Notes under the pieces: model-generated
The model's database searches: none
Told to the model about the DNA's origin: nothing
What the model saw: only the letters and a program-made list of their open reading frames with translations
From: an uncultured Xenococcaceae cyanobacterium
GTDB lineage: Bacteria > Cyanobacteriota > Cyanobacteriia > Cyanobacteriales > Xenococcaceae
Assembly (NCBI GenBank): GCA_937996665.1
Contig: CALKUU010000144.1
Location: forward strand, 1-49,426
Length of the DNA stretch: 49,426 nt
Reading direction: 5' to 3'
In this document: positions 25,439-35,066 of the stretch, piece by piece
Numbering within the stretch: the first letter of the stretch is position 1
Layout: each line of letters starts with the position of its first letter
Translations under genes and position numbers: made by a program

Positions 25439-26536
25439 ATGAATAATTTGAAATTCCTTAAAGTTGTGATGCTTGGGCCAGGCTTAGATGTTAAGGGCGG
25501 AATATCTAGAAATGAAAACCTTTTTCTTCAAAATTCTCCTCCTGAAGTGGAAATAAGCCATATTTCTACAAAAGAGGATGGTTCTGCCTTCTTGAAAATT
25601 AGAGTGTTTGTTCAATCTCTGATCAAGTTGATCTGGGTGCTGCTGACCGAAGAGGTTGATCTTGTTCATATTCGGGGTTCTCATCGTGCGAGTGCCTTTC
25701 GTCAAGCAATTTTGACCTGGGTAGCAAAATTTTTCCGTAAACCCACGGTTTTACAAACTCACGCCAGTGAATTCCATATTTTTTATGCCAATCTTGCCCC
25801 TTGGCTACAAAAATTTATCTCCTGGTCTTTCTCTCAGGGCGATCGCTTTGTGGTCTTATCTGAAAGTTGGAAAAAGTTTCATACAACTAACTTGGGACTA
25901 GATTCTGAGAAAGTCACTGTCATGTATAACCCCGTTAAAGTGCCTCCAGAAGTACCGATGCACCGTCCTTCTGCGCCGATTAAATTGATATTTTTGGGCT
26001 ATATTGGTCAACGAAAAGGCGCATTCGATTTGATCAAAGCTTTTGCTAGTCTACCTGAACAGGAAAAAAATAAATCGGTACTAATTATGGCGGGAGACGG
26101 TGAGGTTGAAGCTGCCAAGGATTTAGTTGCTAGTCATAATCTCAATGATAGGATTCTTTTTCCCGGCTGGATTAGTACTGAAGAACGGGATTCGCTCTTA
26201 TCCGAAGTTAATATATTCGTATTGCCTTCTTATAATGAGGGTCTGCCACTTTCGATGTTGGAAGCTATGGCTTGGGAATTACCTGTGGTTGTTACCCCCG
26301 CAGGAGGCATTGGGGAGGTAGTTACCGATGGCGAAAACGGATTAATAGTAGAGCCGGGTAATGTCGAGCAGCTAAAAGATGCGATCAAAGATTTGATCGC
26401 TGATGAGAATTTGAGACTGTCTTTAGCCGATAAAGCTAGAAAAAGTATGGTGCCTCTAGATATTAAAAACTATTGGCTTTCCTTTATTGACATATACTAC
26501 TCAGTTGTCAAATCGTCTACTCAATCATCGAAATGA
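25439..26536 (+). CDS. family 4 glycosyltransferase
   Basis: This 365-aa GT-B protein starts with VVMLGPGLDVKGGISRNENL, an acceptor-side glycine-rich loop. The donor half shows IKLIFLGYIGQRKGAFDLI, LIMAGDGEVEAAKDL, FPGWISTEERDSLLSE and the E-x7-E motif in PSYNEGLPLSMLEAMAWELP. It is a retaining enzyme by family, acting in the cytosol on the lipid-linked intermediate. Its TGA stop overlaps the ATG of the next GT4 gene by 4 bp (ATGA), so the two are translationally coupled and probably act in sequence. Confidence 0.9.
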   Translation: MNNLKFLKVVMLGPGLDVKGGISRNENLFLQNSPPEVEISHISTKEDGSAFLKIRVFVQSLIKLIWVLLTEEVDLVHIRGSHRASAFRQAILTWVAKFFRKPTVLQTHASEFHIFYANLAPWLQKFISWSFSQGDRFVVLSESWKKFHTTNLGLDSEKVTVMYNPVKVPPEVPMHRPSAPIKLIFLGYIGQRKGAFDLIKAFASLPEQEKNKSVLIMAGDGEVEAAKDLVASHNLNDRILFPGWISTEERDSLLSEVNIFVLPSYNEGLPLSMLEAMAWELPVVVTPAGGIGEVVTDGENGLIVEPGNVEQLKDAIKDLIADENLRLSLADKARKSMVPLDIKNYWLSFIDIYYSVVKSSTQSSK

Positions 26537-27789
26537 AGGTTTTGCTTTCTGCCTATGAGTGTCAACCAAATACTGGTTCTGAGTATGGTCTTGGTTGGGC
26601 GTGGGCTAGAGGATTAGTGGCTATGGGTCATGAAATCTGGGTGATTACTTTAAGCGATAATCAAGCCAAGATCGAGCCGGAGTTGTTGCGTAACCCAATA
26701 TCTAACTTGCATTTTATCTATTGCAAGATGCCATCTTGGTTGCCTTGGGGATACAAAATTGCTAACTTTATGCGATCGCAAATTGCTGCTCAGACCTTAT
26801 CACATATAGCTAAAATAGTTTGGCAATGGGATGCTTTTCTAATTGCCAAATTATTGACTCGGGAGTTAAAATTTGACCTTGTCCATCATGTAACTAATTC
26901 GATGGTCAGAAGACCTAGCTTTATGGGTTTTTTAGGCATTCCCTTTATTTTTGGACCCCTTGCAGGAGGAGTAAAAACACCTTGGTCATTAAGGAAAAAT
27001 TATCCTCCCAGCGGATTGTTGAAAGATCTGATGAGAGATTTGGTAAATGCTTGGATTCGGTTCGATCCTCTGATGCACTTGAGTTTTGCTTCAGCCTTAA
27101 AAATATATTGCGACTCAGTTGAAACAAAAAAGCTTATTCCCCAAGTTTATCAATCTAAGTCAGCAGTCTTATTTTCAATTCCTAACTTCGAGCCAAATTC
27201 GTTTGCGCCACAATCATTTAAGGATTTAGCCGAGTCAGAATCATTTCGAGTTCTATATGTGGGTCGGTTTTTGTATTGGAAGGGTATTCACCTAGCACTT
27301 AAAGCTTTTAGTCAGCTATTACAAAATTTTCCTAGTGCTCGCTTTACTCTGATTGGAGAGGGACGAGAACAAGCCTGGCTTAAGAAACTTGCTGGGCAAT
27401 TGGGTCTTGACGAAGCCATAGAATGGATTTCTTGGCTAAACAGAAAACAATTGAGTTCTGCTTATCAACAGCATGATGTATTATTATTTCCAAGCCTACA
27501 TGATACGAGTCCTAACGTAATCTTCGAATCTTTTCATTATGGTTTGCCGGTGGTTTGTCTAGATTTAGGCGGTCCAGGGGTGATGGTAGATGACACTTGT
27601 GGGCGAGTTATTAGAACTGCTGGATTGAGCGAAGAAGTTGTTATTTTTACCTTGGGTCGTGCTTTGGTAGAATTGGCAGAGGACTCAAAACTTCGACATA
27701 GTCTAAGTCAAGGTGCATTGGCACGAGTGACTAAGTTTCCTTTCCAGGATGTTCTTAAACACGTTTATTCAGAAATCAAGGTGGGATGA
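26533..27789 (+). CDS. family 4 glycosyltransferase
   Basis: This 418-aa GT-B enzyme begins LLSAYECQPNTGSEYGLGWA, the start of a well-populated cyanobacterial GT4 subgroup, and continues with FRVLYVGRFLYWKGIHLALKA, FTLIGEGREQAWLKKLA and the donor-site region LFPSLHDTSPNVIFESFHYG, where Glu-rich positions of the E-x7-E motif are partly replaced (D...E). It overlaps the previous GT4 by ATGA. The next frame, 14 bp on, is a truncated sulfotransferase, so the end of this operon has been rearranged. Confidence 0.9.
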   Translation: MKVLLSAYECQPNTGSEYGLGWAWARGLVAMGHEIWVITLSDNQAKIEPELLRNPISNLHFIYCKMPSWLPWGYKIANFMRSQIAAQTLSHIAKIVWQWDAFLIAKLLTRELKFDLVHHVTNSMVRRPSFMGFLGIPFIFGPLAGGVKTPWSLRKNYPPSGLLKDLMRDLVNAWIRFDPLMHLSFASALKIYCDSVETKKLIPQVYQSKSAVLFSIPNFEPNSFAPQSFKDLAESESFRVLYVGRFLYWKGIHLALKAFSQLLQNFPSARFTLIGEGREQAWLKKLAGQLGLDEAIEWISWLNRKQLSSAYQQHDVLLFPSLHDTSPNVIFESFHYGLPVVCLDLGGPGVMVDDTCGRVIRTAGLSEEVVIFTLGRALVELAEDSKLRHSLSQGALARVTKFPFQDVLKHVYSEIKVG

Positions 27790-27803
27790 TTGATTGAAAA
27801 AAT

Positions 27804-27989
27804 ATGAAAAATCCTAATCAGAAACCAAGAAAGTTTTGTCTCCTAACTACTCGAAGAAGTGGTTCAACTTGGCTATCTACCCTCCTAGATAGTAATCTTC
27901 TAATCCAGGGATTTCGGGAACTATTTATTGACCAAGAATTTATTTTTTCCGATATTCAGTTAAGTACACCTTTAATAACAGTCGATTAA
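27804..27989 (+). pseudogene. sulfotransferase N-terminal fragment
   Basis: A 61-codon frame reads FCLLTTRRSGSTWLSTLLDS, which is the 5'-phosphosulfate-binding loop (RRSGSTWL) that opens PAPS-dependent sulfotransferases. It continues as GFRELF and then stops. Complete members are about 250-300 residues and need a second, 3'-phosphate-binding motif, which is absent here; the downstream DNA is occupied by an intact heparinase-like gene that starts 12 bp later. The fragment is therefore a deletion remnant. A full-length sulfotransferase of another type exists at 39920. Confidence 0.8.
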
Positions 27990-28000
27990 GCAAGAAAACT

Positions 28001-29956
28001 GTGAAAGAAAAACTTGGATGGTATTTTGACCGTTTACGAGCCATGTCTCCTGAAGAGATTGCAACTCGCACTAGTCTGGCTATAAAAAAGAAAATTTGGC
28101 AACGTCGTTCCCGCTGGATTTCTCCTCAGCCGAATTTTCATGAGGTAAATCTAATTGAGAGGGATAGCTGGGATTTTCCCAACTTAGAATTAGAGAAGAT
28201 CAACGAAGCAGAAAAAGAAAATCTTTTACGAGAGGCTGATCGTTATCTAGAGGGGAAATATACTCTTCTAAACTTTGATTTTGTCGAACCAGAAATTGAC
28301 TGGCATCTTGATCCCCAAACGGGTAAGCGTCCCCCTTTAGAGTTCGGGCCTAATCTAAATTACCGTGACCCATCCTTAGCAGGTAACGCTAAAAACATTT
28401 GGGAGAAAAATCGACATCATCATCTCACTATTCTTGCCCTAGCCTATCGGCTTACTAAGCAAGAAGACTATGCTTTGGCAGTGGAAAAGCAACTGCAATC
28501 TTGGATCAAAACAAACCCTGTCCCTCTAGGCATAAATTGGAGTAGTTCTTTAGAGCTAGGTGTTCGTCTCATTTCTTGGAGTTGGTGCGATCGCTTACTG
28601 AGAGACAGTTCTGTTCATACCCGTCTTTTTGGCTCACAAGGACTGTTATGGTCATCAATCTACTGGCACCAATGGTTCATCGTCCAGCACTATTCTCAAG
28701 GCTCCTCAGCCAATAACCACTTGATCGGCGAAATGGCGGGACTATTTATTACTACTTACCTGTGGCCAGTATTTCCCGAATCTACAAGTTGGCAATCTCT
28801 GTCTCGAAAGTCACTAGAGCAGGAAGTATCTAGACAAACCTTCGAAAGCGGACTCAACCGAGAGCAAGCCTTTTCCTACCAAATATTTTCTCTCGAATTT
28901 TTCCTCCTAGCTGGATTAGAAGCTGAGAGACTATCCGACTCATTCTCTCCTACCTACAAAGATTGGGTCAAACGGATGCTGGAGATAATTCCATTTATAA
29001 TGGATATTGGCGGCAATCTACCCCAATACGGAGATGGGGATGATGGAATGGCACTTCAACTGAGACCCATCAACTCTTCTCGTCTCGACTGGCTTTTCCA
29101 TCTTGGTCGTCAGTGGTTAGGTGCTAAAGTCCCACTTCCCTCAATCAATTGCGGTTTATTAACCTCTAGACTCATTTGTTCAAGTCTTCAAGATGAAGTG
29201 GTTACAGTAGAATCTCCCCAAGGCTCAGTTAGTCTAGATGACGCGGGACTCTTTGTTTTAGCCTCTCAGCGAGGTCAAGAAGATGAGGTCTTTTGTCTAG
29301 CCGATGCTGGTTGCCTAGGATTCCTTTCTATAGCGGCTCATGGTCATGCTGATGCCCTTTCATTCACCTTAAGCGTCGGTGGTGTACCGATAATTGTCGA
29401 TCCAGGAACCTATATTTATCATGCGGAGCCTCAATGGCGGGACTATTTTCGTAGTACGAAAGCTCATAATACGATTATGGTAGATGGTGTTGATCAGTCT
29501 GAGCCAGCAGGTATTTTTTTGTGGAAGCAGAAAGCTCAAGCTAAGGTTTTGTCTTGGGAAGAGAAACCTGAAGGCGCAATTCTCCTTGCTGAGCATGATG
29601 GTTATATGCGGCTAAAAGAAGGAGTTGTTCATCGTCGCAGTTTAGCGTTGGAGAACAAAAGTCTAGAAATTAAAGATGATATTCAAGGTAATGGATCTCA
29701 CGATTTGGAGTGGCGTATTCATTTCTCTCCTCAATGTGAGTTGAGTCTTAAAGACAATTCTTGTATAGTTACTTGGTCAGAAGGTAGGCTAGAGATAAAC
29801 CTTGATTCTCAGTTGGAATGGTCTTTATCTCGAGGAGAACAAGAGGCTGGTTGGTATTCATCCGGTTTTAATCGTAAGCAGATGAGCTATACCTTGTCAG
29901 GATTGATAAGTGCTAATGTACCTATCAGTTTCAGTAACGTTGTAAAAATCGGTTAA
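28001..29956 (+). CDS. heparinase II/III family protein
   Basis: This 651-aa protein has an N-terminal alpha/alpha toroid (about 1-370) with NYRDPSLAGNAKNIWE, INWSSSLELGVRLISW and the catalytic-region SANNHLIGEMAGLF, followed by the heparinase II/III beta-sandwich with AHGHADALSFTLSVGG, PGTYIYH and YFRSTKAHNTIMVDG, all hallmark segments. Related enzymes are PL12/PL15/PL17/PL21-type lyases that cleave uronate polymers. No signal peptide is visible: the start KEKLGWYFDRLRAMSPEEI is the standard start of EPS-locus members, some of which may act in the cytosol or be exported otherwise. The start codon is GTG. It could trim or edit the locus product. Confidence 0.9.
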   Translation: MKEKLGWYFDRLRAMSPEEIATRTSLAIKKKIWQRRSRWISPQPNFHEVNLIERDSWDFPNLELEKINEAEKENLLREADRYLEGKYTLLNFDFVEPEIDWHLDPQTGKRPPLEFGPNLNYRDPSLAGNAKNIWEKNRHHHLTILALAYRLTKQEDYALAVEKQLQSWIKTNPVPLGINWSSSLELGVRLISWSWCDRLLRDSSVHTRLFGSQGLLWSSIYWHQWFIVQHYSQGSSANNHLIGEMAGLFITTYLWPVFPESTSWQSLSRKSLEQEVSRQTFESGLNREQAFSYQIFSLEFFLLAGLEAERLSDSFSPTYKDWVKRMLEIIPFIMDIGGNLPQYGDGDDGMALQLRPINSSRLDWLFHLGRQWLGAKVPLPSINCGLLTSRLICSSLQDEVVTVESPQGSVSLDDAGLFVLASQRGQEDEVFCLADAGCLGFLSIAAHGHADALSFTLSVGGVPIIVDPGTYIYHAEPQWRDYFRSTKAHNTIMVDGVDQSEPAGIFLWKQKAQAKVLSWEEKPEGAILLAEHDGYMRLKEGVVHRRSLALENKSLEIKDDIQGNGSHDLEWRIHFSPQCELSLKDNSCIVTWSEGRLEINLDSQLEWSLSRGEQEAGWYSSGFNRKQMSYTLSGLISANVPISFSNVVKIG

Positions 29957-30926
29957 GTCCAATTATTTAGGTTAGTTTTAGCTTTAATACTAAATAGTTG
30001 ATGATATTATTTCTTCTATTTATCTATTTAAGCTAATCCCATTATTTCTGATTATTAATCCGAAGATTAAATCTTGTGTTTTTCAGATTTGGAGACGAGT
30101 AAATGATTTTTCTCTTAAATGTAAAGTGGAACTTAAAACTGCAAAAATAAAGGAAAGATTAATTTAGCCATTGACCCAGAAAATATTTTCTGAATAGTCT
30201 AACAACATTTTCTGCCAGAACAATACTTTAGGCAACTAAAAATTTCTTGTTTGAATAGACTTTGAGCTAGTTTGTATTATCGGCATAATCTTTATTTAAA
30301 TCACCGCTATCATTCGATTTCATCTAAATAATAGCAATATGAAATAGGTTTATATATTTTGAGGGGTGATTAAGTCAATATCGTAAATTTGTAACTGATA
30401 TTTTTTCTTGCTACAAAATTGAGATAAACCTACTACAATTTCTGTTATCCGTATTTTTACCTAAATCAATTAGATTCGATTTTGGATAAATATATTGGCT
30501 AAAAACTTATCGGTTTAGCTTCGTTTCTACTTTTACAATTTAGACACAAATTGACAAAGATTAGACACAAAATCGACAAGACTTAGATGCAAGTCCGATA
30601 AGATTTAGACATAAAATCGACAAGATTTAGACATGAAATCGCCATTTTCGTAAATATAAGATAAAGGTTCTTGAAAATGGGATTGGCTTTGTTTTTGTCT
30701 TTACTATTTAGACATAAATTAGACGTAAAAATCGCCATTTTTGTAAATATAGAATCAAGATTTTTGAAAAAGGGATTGAGATTAAAGGGTTTCTGATTTG
30801 CAGTAACCATTGATTCATCTATGTTTTGCTGTTCGGTAATTTATCTTCTAAGAGCTTAAAAAAGGAAAAGTCTGAGAATCCCAAGAACATAGAAATCTAA
30901 CTTCATTAAAATACATCTAAAATAAA
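29957..30926. other. 970-bp AT-rich intergenic region upstream of priming transferase
   Basis: No coding frame is supported. The part from 30538 on holds the tandem repeat array listed next; the first 580 bp have no element I recognise. It should contain the promoter of the polyprenyl glycosylphosphotransferase gene. Confidence 0.6.
30538..30778. repeat. about 22-bp direct repeats, consensus ATTTAGACAYAAAATCGACA
   Basis: Five consecutive units begin at 30538, 30560, 30581, 30603 and 30625, each 21-22 bp, followed by a second, larger duplication: 30625-30694 (ATTTAGACATGAAATCGCCA, then TTTTCGTAAATATA and GAAAATGGGATTG) is echoed at 30706-30778. The 22-bp step is two turns of B-DNA, so any bound protein would stack on one face. 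The array ends about 150 bp before the start of the priming transferase gene. Function is unknown. Confidence 0.75.
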
Positions 30927-32480
30927 ATGCAGTTATCAACCAGCCTTATTAAAGACTCTACCGAAAAGTTAATTATTTTTTTAAATTTGCTAATTAATCC
31001 CAATCGGTTTTTGTTAGAGAATCAACCTTACAGTTCGAGAAGGGAGCAGGATATTCGCTCATCATCAAAATTAAAGGTAGTCGGCAAAAAAATCATTCAT
31101 TTTTTGAGAACTTTATTTTTGATGGCTGCTGACAATACGGCTATAGCTATAGCTTGGATATGTCTTATTCAATTAAGCCAAAGTGTATTTGGCGAAAGTA
31201 ATCCTGCTTTTTTTCAAGAATTTGATTTAGATAACACTGGCTACTTACTAATAATGCTAGTCATAAATTTATCAATTTTTTATTCTTCTGGACTCTATGG
31301 AACTAAAGATAAAAGCCGAAGAATAAGCGATACTTTATCTGCCTACTCTTTGAGCTACATAGTTTTTTTGTTTATCGTTGGGATTTTTGAGAAATCGTCA
31401 GTATTTGATCCCTTATCAATATTGATTTTGGCTGGAGTTTGGCTATTTAGTCTGTTTTTGATCTGTCTAGAAAGATTTTTTGTGTTTCGAGGTATTGAGT
31501 ATTGTCGAAGTAATTTAATGCCCCTAAGAAGAAAAATTCTTTTGATCGGCACAGATAAGGATATTTATGTCACCAGCAAATTGTTTCGAGAAAGTAAAAA
31601 TTTCCAAGTTGTTGATACTTTGGACTTGTCGATACTCAATGATGACAACTTTTTCAAAAAAGTCTATCGAACTTTTTTATCCAAACAGGTCGATGAGGTT
31701 ATTATTTGTTCTTGGGAAAAGATCGAAGAACAAACAAAGGTCTTCTGGGCTTTACAAACTTCGGGAATTAGTTGGCGTATTCTGCCAATCAAGCAGTCGA
31801 TTCCTCAGCGTAATCATGAATTAGCCGATATAGATGGTGTTGCTACGATCAGATATGGCACCTCAACAATAGTTGGAATTGATTTCTTGGCGAAGCGTGT
31901 TTTTGATTTAGTGCTAGCTAGTTTGGCTTTGATGATTTTGGGTGTTCCTATGTTTCTTCTTGGGATCCTAATTAAGTTGGATTCGCCAGGACCAATTTTT
32001 TATAGACAAACCCGCGTAGGCTTGAAAGGGAAAAAAATTAAGGTCTGGAAATTTCGGACAATGGTACAGAACGCTAGTGAGCTTCAGAAACAACTAGAGT
32101 CAAAAAACGAAGTAAAGGGAGGAATTTTATTTAAAATCGCTGATGATCCTCGAATTACTCGAATTGGCAAGTTTATTCGTCGCTATAGCTTGGATGAACT
32201 ACCTCAGTTATTTAACGTTTTGGCTGGAGAGATGAGTTTGGTGGGACCTCGACCTTTGCCAATTCGAGATGTAGAAAAATTTGAGAAGCATCATAATTTT
32301 CGCCATGAAGTACTACCCGGCATAACTGGCTTATGGCAGGTAAGCGGACGTTCCGATACTAGCTCTGATCAAGTTTTTAGGCTAGATTTTGAGTATATTG
32401 AGAACTGGTCACTAGTTATCGATCTCAAAATCATGTTGAAAACGGTGCAAGTTGTCTTTTTGAGTAAAGGAGCTTATTAG
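30927..32480 (+). CDS. polyprenyl glycosylphosphotransferase (priming sugar transferase, WcaJ-like)
   Basis: This 517-aa protein has several N-terminal membrane helices (about 60-190), a CoA-binding-like Rossmann segment (RRKILLIGTDKDIYVTSKL), and the C-terminal bacterial sugar transferase domain (about 320-517): AKRVFDLVLASLAL, DSPGPIFYRQTRVG, VWKFRTMVQNA, RRYSLDELPQLFNVLAGEMS and LVGPRPLP, PGITGLWQVSGRS. It moves a sugar-1-phosphate to undecaprenyl phosphate, the first step of repeat-unit assembly. It stands alone at the end of the EPS locus behind a 970-bp regulatory-looking gap. Confidence 0.92.
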   Translation: MQLSTSLIKDSTEKLIIFLNLLINPNRFLLENQPYSSRREQDIRSSSKLKVVGKKIIHFLRTLFLMAADNTAIAIAWICLIQLSQSVFGESNPAFFQEFDLDNTGYLLIMLVINLSIFYSSGLYGTKDKSRRISDTLSAYSLSYIVFLFIVGIFEKSSVFDPLSILILAGVWLFSLFLICLERFFVFRGIEYCRSNLMPLRRKILLIGTDKDIYVTSKLFRESKNFQVVDTLDLSILNDDNFFKKVYRTFLSKQVDEVIICSWEKIEEQTKVFWALQTSGISWRILPIKQSIPQRNHELADIDGVATIRYGTSTIVGIDFLAKRVFDLVLASLALMILGVPMFLLGILIKLDSPGPIFYRQTRVGLKGKKIKVWKFRTMVQNASELQKQLESKNEVKGGILFKIADDPRITRIGKFIRRYSLDELPQLFNVLAGEMSLVGPRPLPIRDVEKFEKHHNFRHEVLPGITGLWQVSGRSDTSSDQVFRLDFEYIENWSLVIDLKIMLKTVQVVFLSKGAY

Positions 32481-33273
32481 CTTTTAGGTTCAGGTTCATC
32501 TAGTTGAGAATGAGATAATTAATTCTGGCGGTAGGCAGGAAATTAAGACAGGGAGAAGATTGTATATCTTTCTTGTTAATAGATTATTTTAAGTGAATCT
32601 GCAATCTTCTTGCAACTTACTGTACTTCCTACTTTGAATAATTTCATCTTGCGAAGATGATTTTGATCACTAAATTGGTTTCTAAACTTTAGAGAAAATA
32701 ATTGGAAAACTCTTATAGGCAGTTGTGAGAGCAACTTTCTATAGTTAAGTAATTTTCTGTGTAACTGACACAAGTAAACTATGCTGAAAAACATTTACTG
32801 AATTTCGGTGAATAGTATTAATAGATCTTCCTGTTGCGAGATGGATATTGTTAGTTTCTAAAGGTTTTTAAGGCAATTAATTAATTAATAGCTTTTAATT
32901 GATTGCTATGCGCTTGAAATTTTAATTTTTATAGTACTAATTATCTTTTTCTAACTCCATATATCTCTAGAGTATTTTGTTATTTAAGTTGATATGCTTA
33001 TTTTTAATAACTTGTTTTCTTTGGCTTAATTCGTTGCGATCTCGTTTATTCCTAAAGATTTCTAAGGATATCGATAAAGAAGCTTCTCTATACTTTAGAC
33101 TATCTACTTTTTTTCTTTCTGATTTCAGAGTCACGATTAGGAATGGTTAAATAGTTAAGGAATAGGAGTCAAATTAATAACACAAATGAAATTAGCAGTT
33201 TTCATATCTTGACTAGTAGTGATATTGAAATGTTTTTTGAGTTGGGTAAAAAAATTGCAAGATTAATTGAGTC
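32481..33273. other. 793-bp intergenic region between converging genes
   Basis: No coding frame, RNA or clear terminator was recognised. There is a palindromic AATTAATTAATT run near 32877. Very AT-rich. Confidence 0.5.
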
Positions 33274-34821
33274 TCAATAGTGAAACCAACGCCGATCGCT
33301 TTGATAACGAACAATAACTGGATGAGCTAAGCGATTAATTGTCACTGGTTTTAACTCAATATCTCCAGGCAAATTAAATAAATTAGGTAACATGGAGCTT
33401 GTTAGAAACCGTGTGGCAATCGGTAATTCAAATTGTTGCGGATCTAGCTTCTTTTTCGAAGCCATTACAAATCCCCAAGGCCCAAAACTCGGCACATTAA
33501 TCGTATAGGGCATAGTTTGCAGCCCTACATGATTAAGCGTTCGACTAATGCAGCTCATCACCTTCGGGGCAAAAAAAGGACTAGAAGCCTGAGTTACGAT
33601 CACTCCTTGGTCGGCTAAACGTCCTAATAGTTGCAAATAAAAACCTTCTGAGTAGAGCTTTGCCAAGATCTCGCGGTCGGGATCAGGGAAATCAGCAACA
33701 ATCACATCAAAGCGATCGCTAATTTCTGCCACTTTCAAAAATGCATCTCCATAGATGATTTCTACCCGTGGATCTCGTAGCGAATCTTGATTGCTTTTGA
33801 CTAGTTGTGGTTGGTTTTTCGCTAGAGTAACCACTTCAGGATCTAGTTCGATTAAGACAATTTTTTCTACCTGCTGCCACTTAAGAATTTCGCGAATTGC
33901 CATTCCATCGCCAGCCCCCATTACCAAAACCTTCTTAGGGCGATCGCTTTTTTGCAGATTGGCACTCATCGCCGGATGAACTAATGCCTCATGATAGCGA
34001 TATTCATCGATTGTTGAAAGCTGAAGATCTCCATCAAGAAACAAGCGCAGATCACGACCTTGGCGAGTTAGCACAATTCTCTGATACTTAGACTGAATCC
34101 GTTTAACAATTGGCGCTTCGTAGAGATTATTTTCGAGACGGTTCGTGATGGGGATTGAGATCGGGGTGAGGGTAATTAAGAGTATGGCGATCGCTAAGCC
34201 CAAGTATTTCCAACTTTTCAATTGCGAGAACTTTGTTCCCAACATGAACACAATCAAAGCCTGCAAAGTTCCCAAAATAAACCCAGTCGGAAACAAGCCA
34301 AAGAAGGGTAAGAGCAATAAGGGAAAAGCGACCGATCCCAGCAATGCACCAATATAATCAAGGGCTAAAACTCCTGCCAAGGCATCTTTAAGATCGCTTT
34401 CCATCTCTAAAATTCTGGTAAGAAGCGGAACTTCTAAGCCTGCCAAGATTCCCAAAAATACAGTTGCCAAAGATAACCCTAACCAAAGATTGCCATTGTA
34501 AACAAACAAGGCAAACAACCCCACAGGAAATAAGGCTGTTAAGGGGGCAATCAGCAATTCTACTTTAATAAAAGCCGATAATAAATCTTGTTGGAGAGAT
34601 TCAGATTGCTGATCTTGCGCAATAAATTTGCTTAAATAGGAACCGATCCCCATTGCTGCCAAAAAAAAACCGACAGCGACACCATAGGCTAACGCTTGGT
34701 TGCCAACTAAATAGCTTGCCAAAGTACCCAACAGTAGCTCTACTGCTAGCCCACAACTAGAGGAAACTGCCGCCGCGATTAAGAGTAGTTGCCGTTGTGA
34801 TTTGGTTGTTGGTTTTGACAT
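33274..34821 (-). CDS. membrane-associated spermidine synthase-like protein
   Basis: This 515-aa protein has an N-terminal membrane region (about 7-220, roughly seven helices) and a C-terminal polyamine-synthase-type methyltransferase fold (about 235-500): YRYHEALVHPAMSA, VLVMGAGDGMAIREILKW (decarboxy-SAM-binding Gly motif), IVLIELDPEVV and the active-site region DVIVADFPDP, where the catalytic Asp of the family (usually DSxDP or DxPDP) is kept. Such membrane fusions are widespread in cyanobacteria and other bacteria. Aminopropyl transfer is inferred from the fold; the membrane part has no known role. It ends the EPS region and starts a different functional block. Confidence 0.87.
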   Translation of the reverse strand: MSKPTTKSQRQLLLIAAAVSSSCGLAVELLLGTLASYLVGNQALAYGVAVGFFLAAMGIGSYLSKFIAQDQQSESLQQDLLSAFIKVELLIAPLTALFPVGLFALFVYNGNLWLGLSLATVFLGILAGLEVPLLTRILEMESDLKDALAGVLALDYIGALLGSVAFPLLLLPFFGLFPTGFILGTLQALIVFMLGTKFSQLKSWKYLGLAIAILLITLTPISIPITNRLENNLYEAPIVKRIQSKYQRIVLTRQGRDLRLFLDGDLQLSTIDEYRYHEALVHPAMSANLQKSDRPKKVLVMGAGDGMAIREILKWQQVEKIVLIELDPEVVTLAKNQPQLVKSNQDSLRDPRVEIIYGDAFLKVAEISDRFDVIVADFPDPDREILAKLYSEGFYLQLLGRLADQGVIVTQASSPFFAPKVMSCISRTLNHVGLQTMPYTINVPSFGPWGFVMASKKKLDPQQFELPIATRFLTSSMLPNLFNLPGDIELKPVTINRLAHPVIVRYQSDRRWFHY

Positions 34822-35066
34822 TCAGATCTTGGTATTCAAGCTTCGATATTTAGAATGAGACATTTGGGTTGCATTATTTGCATACCTTAAATACTTCTTT
34901 CGACTAGATTAAATTGCTAACTCTTAACGGTTATAAGCTTTTGAGTTAATAAACATTGCCTAAGAATACCACTCCAGTAAGGTCAAATTCCCTAACTTGA
35001 TCCTTTGGAGACAGGCGAACTTAGAAATCTGAACTTTCTCCTCATCCATCACAATAAAACTGACGA

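Noticed and set aside
30538-30778. CRISPR array
   Set aside because: The repeats are contiguous, imperfect and lack unique spacers; no cas genes are in the window.
30583-30810. 75-codon minus-strand frame over the 22-bp repeats
   Set aside because: Its repetitive text (IFTKMAI twice) simply mirrors the duplicated DNA; there is no other coding evidence.
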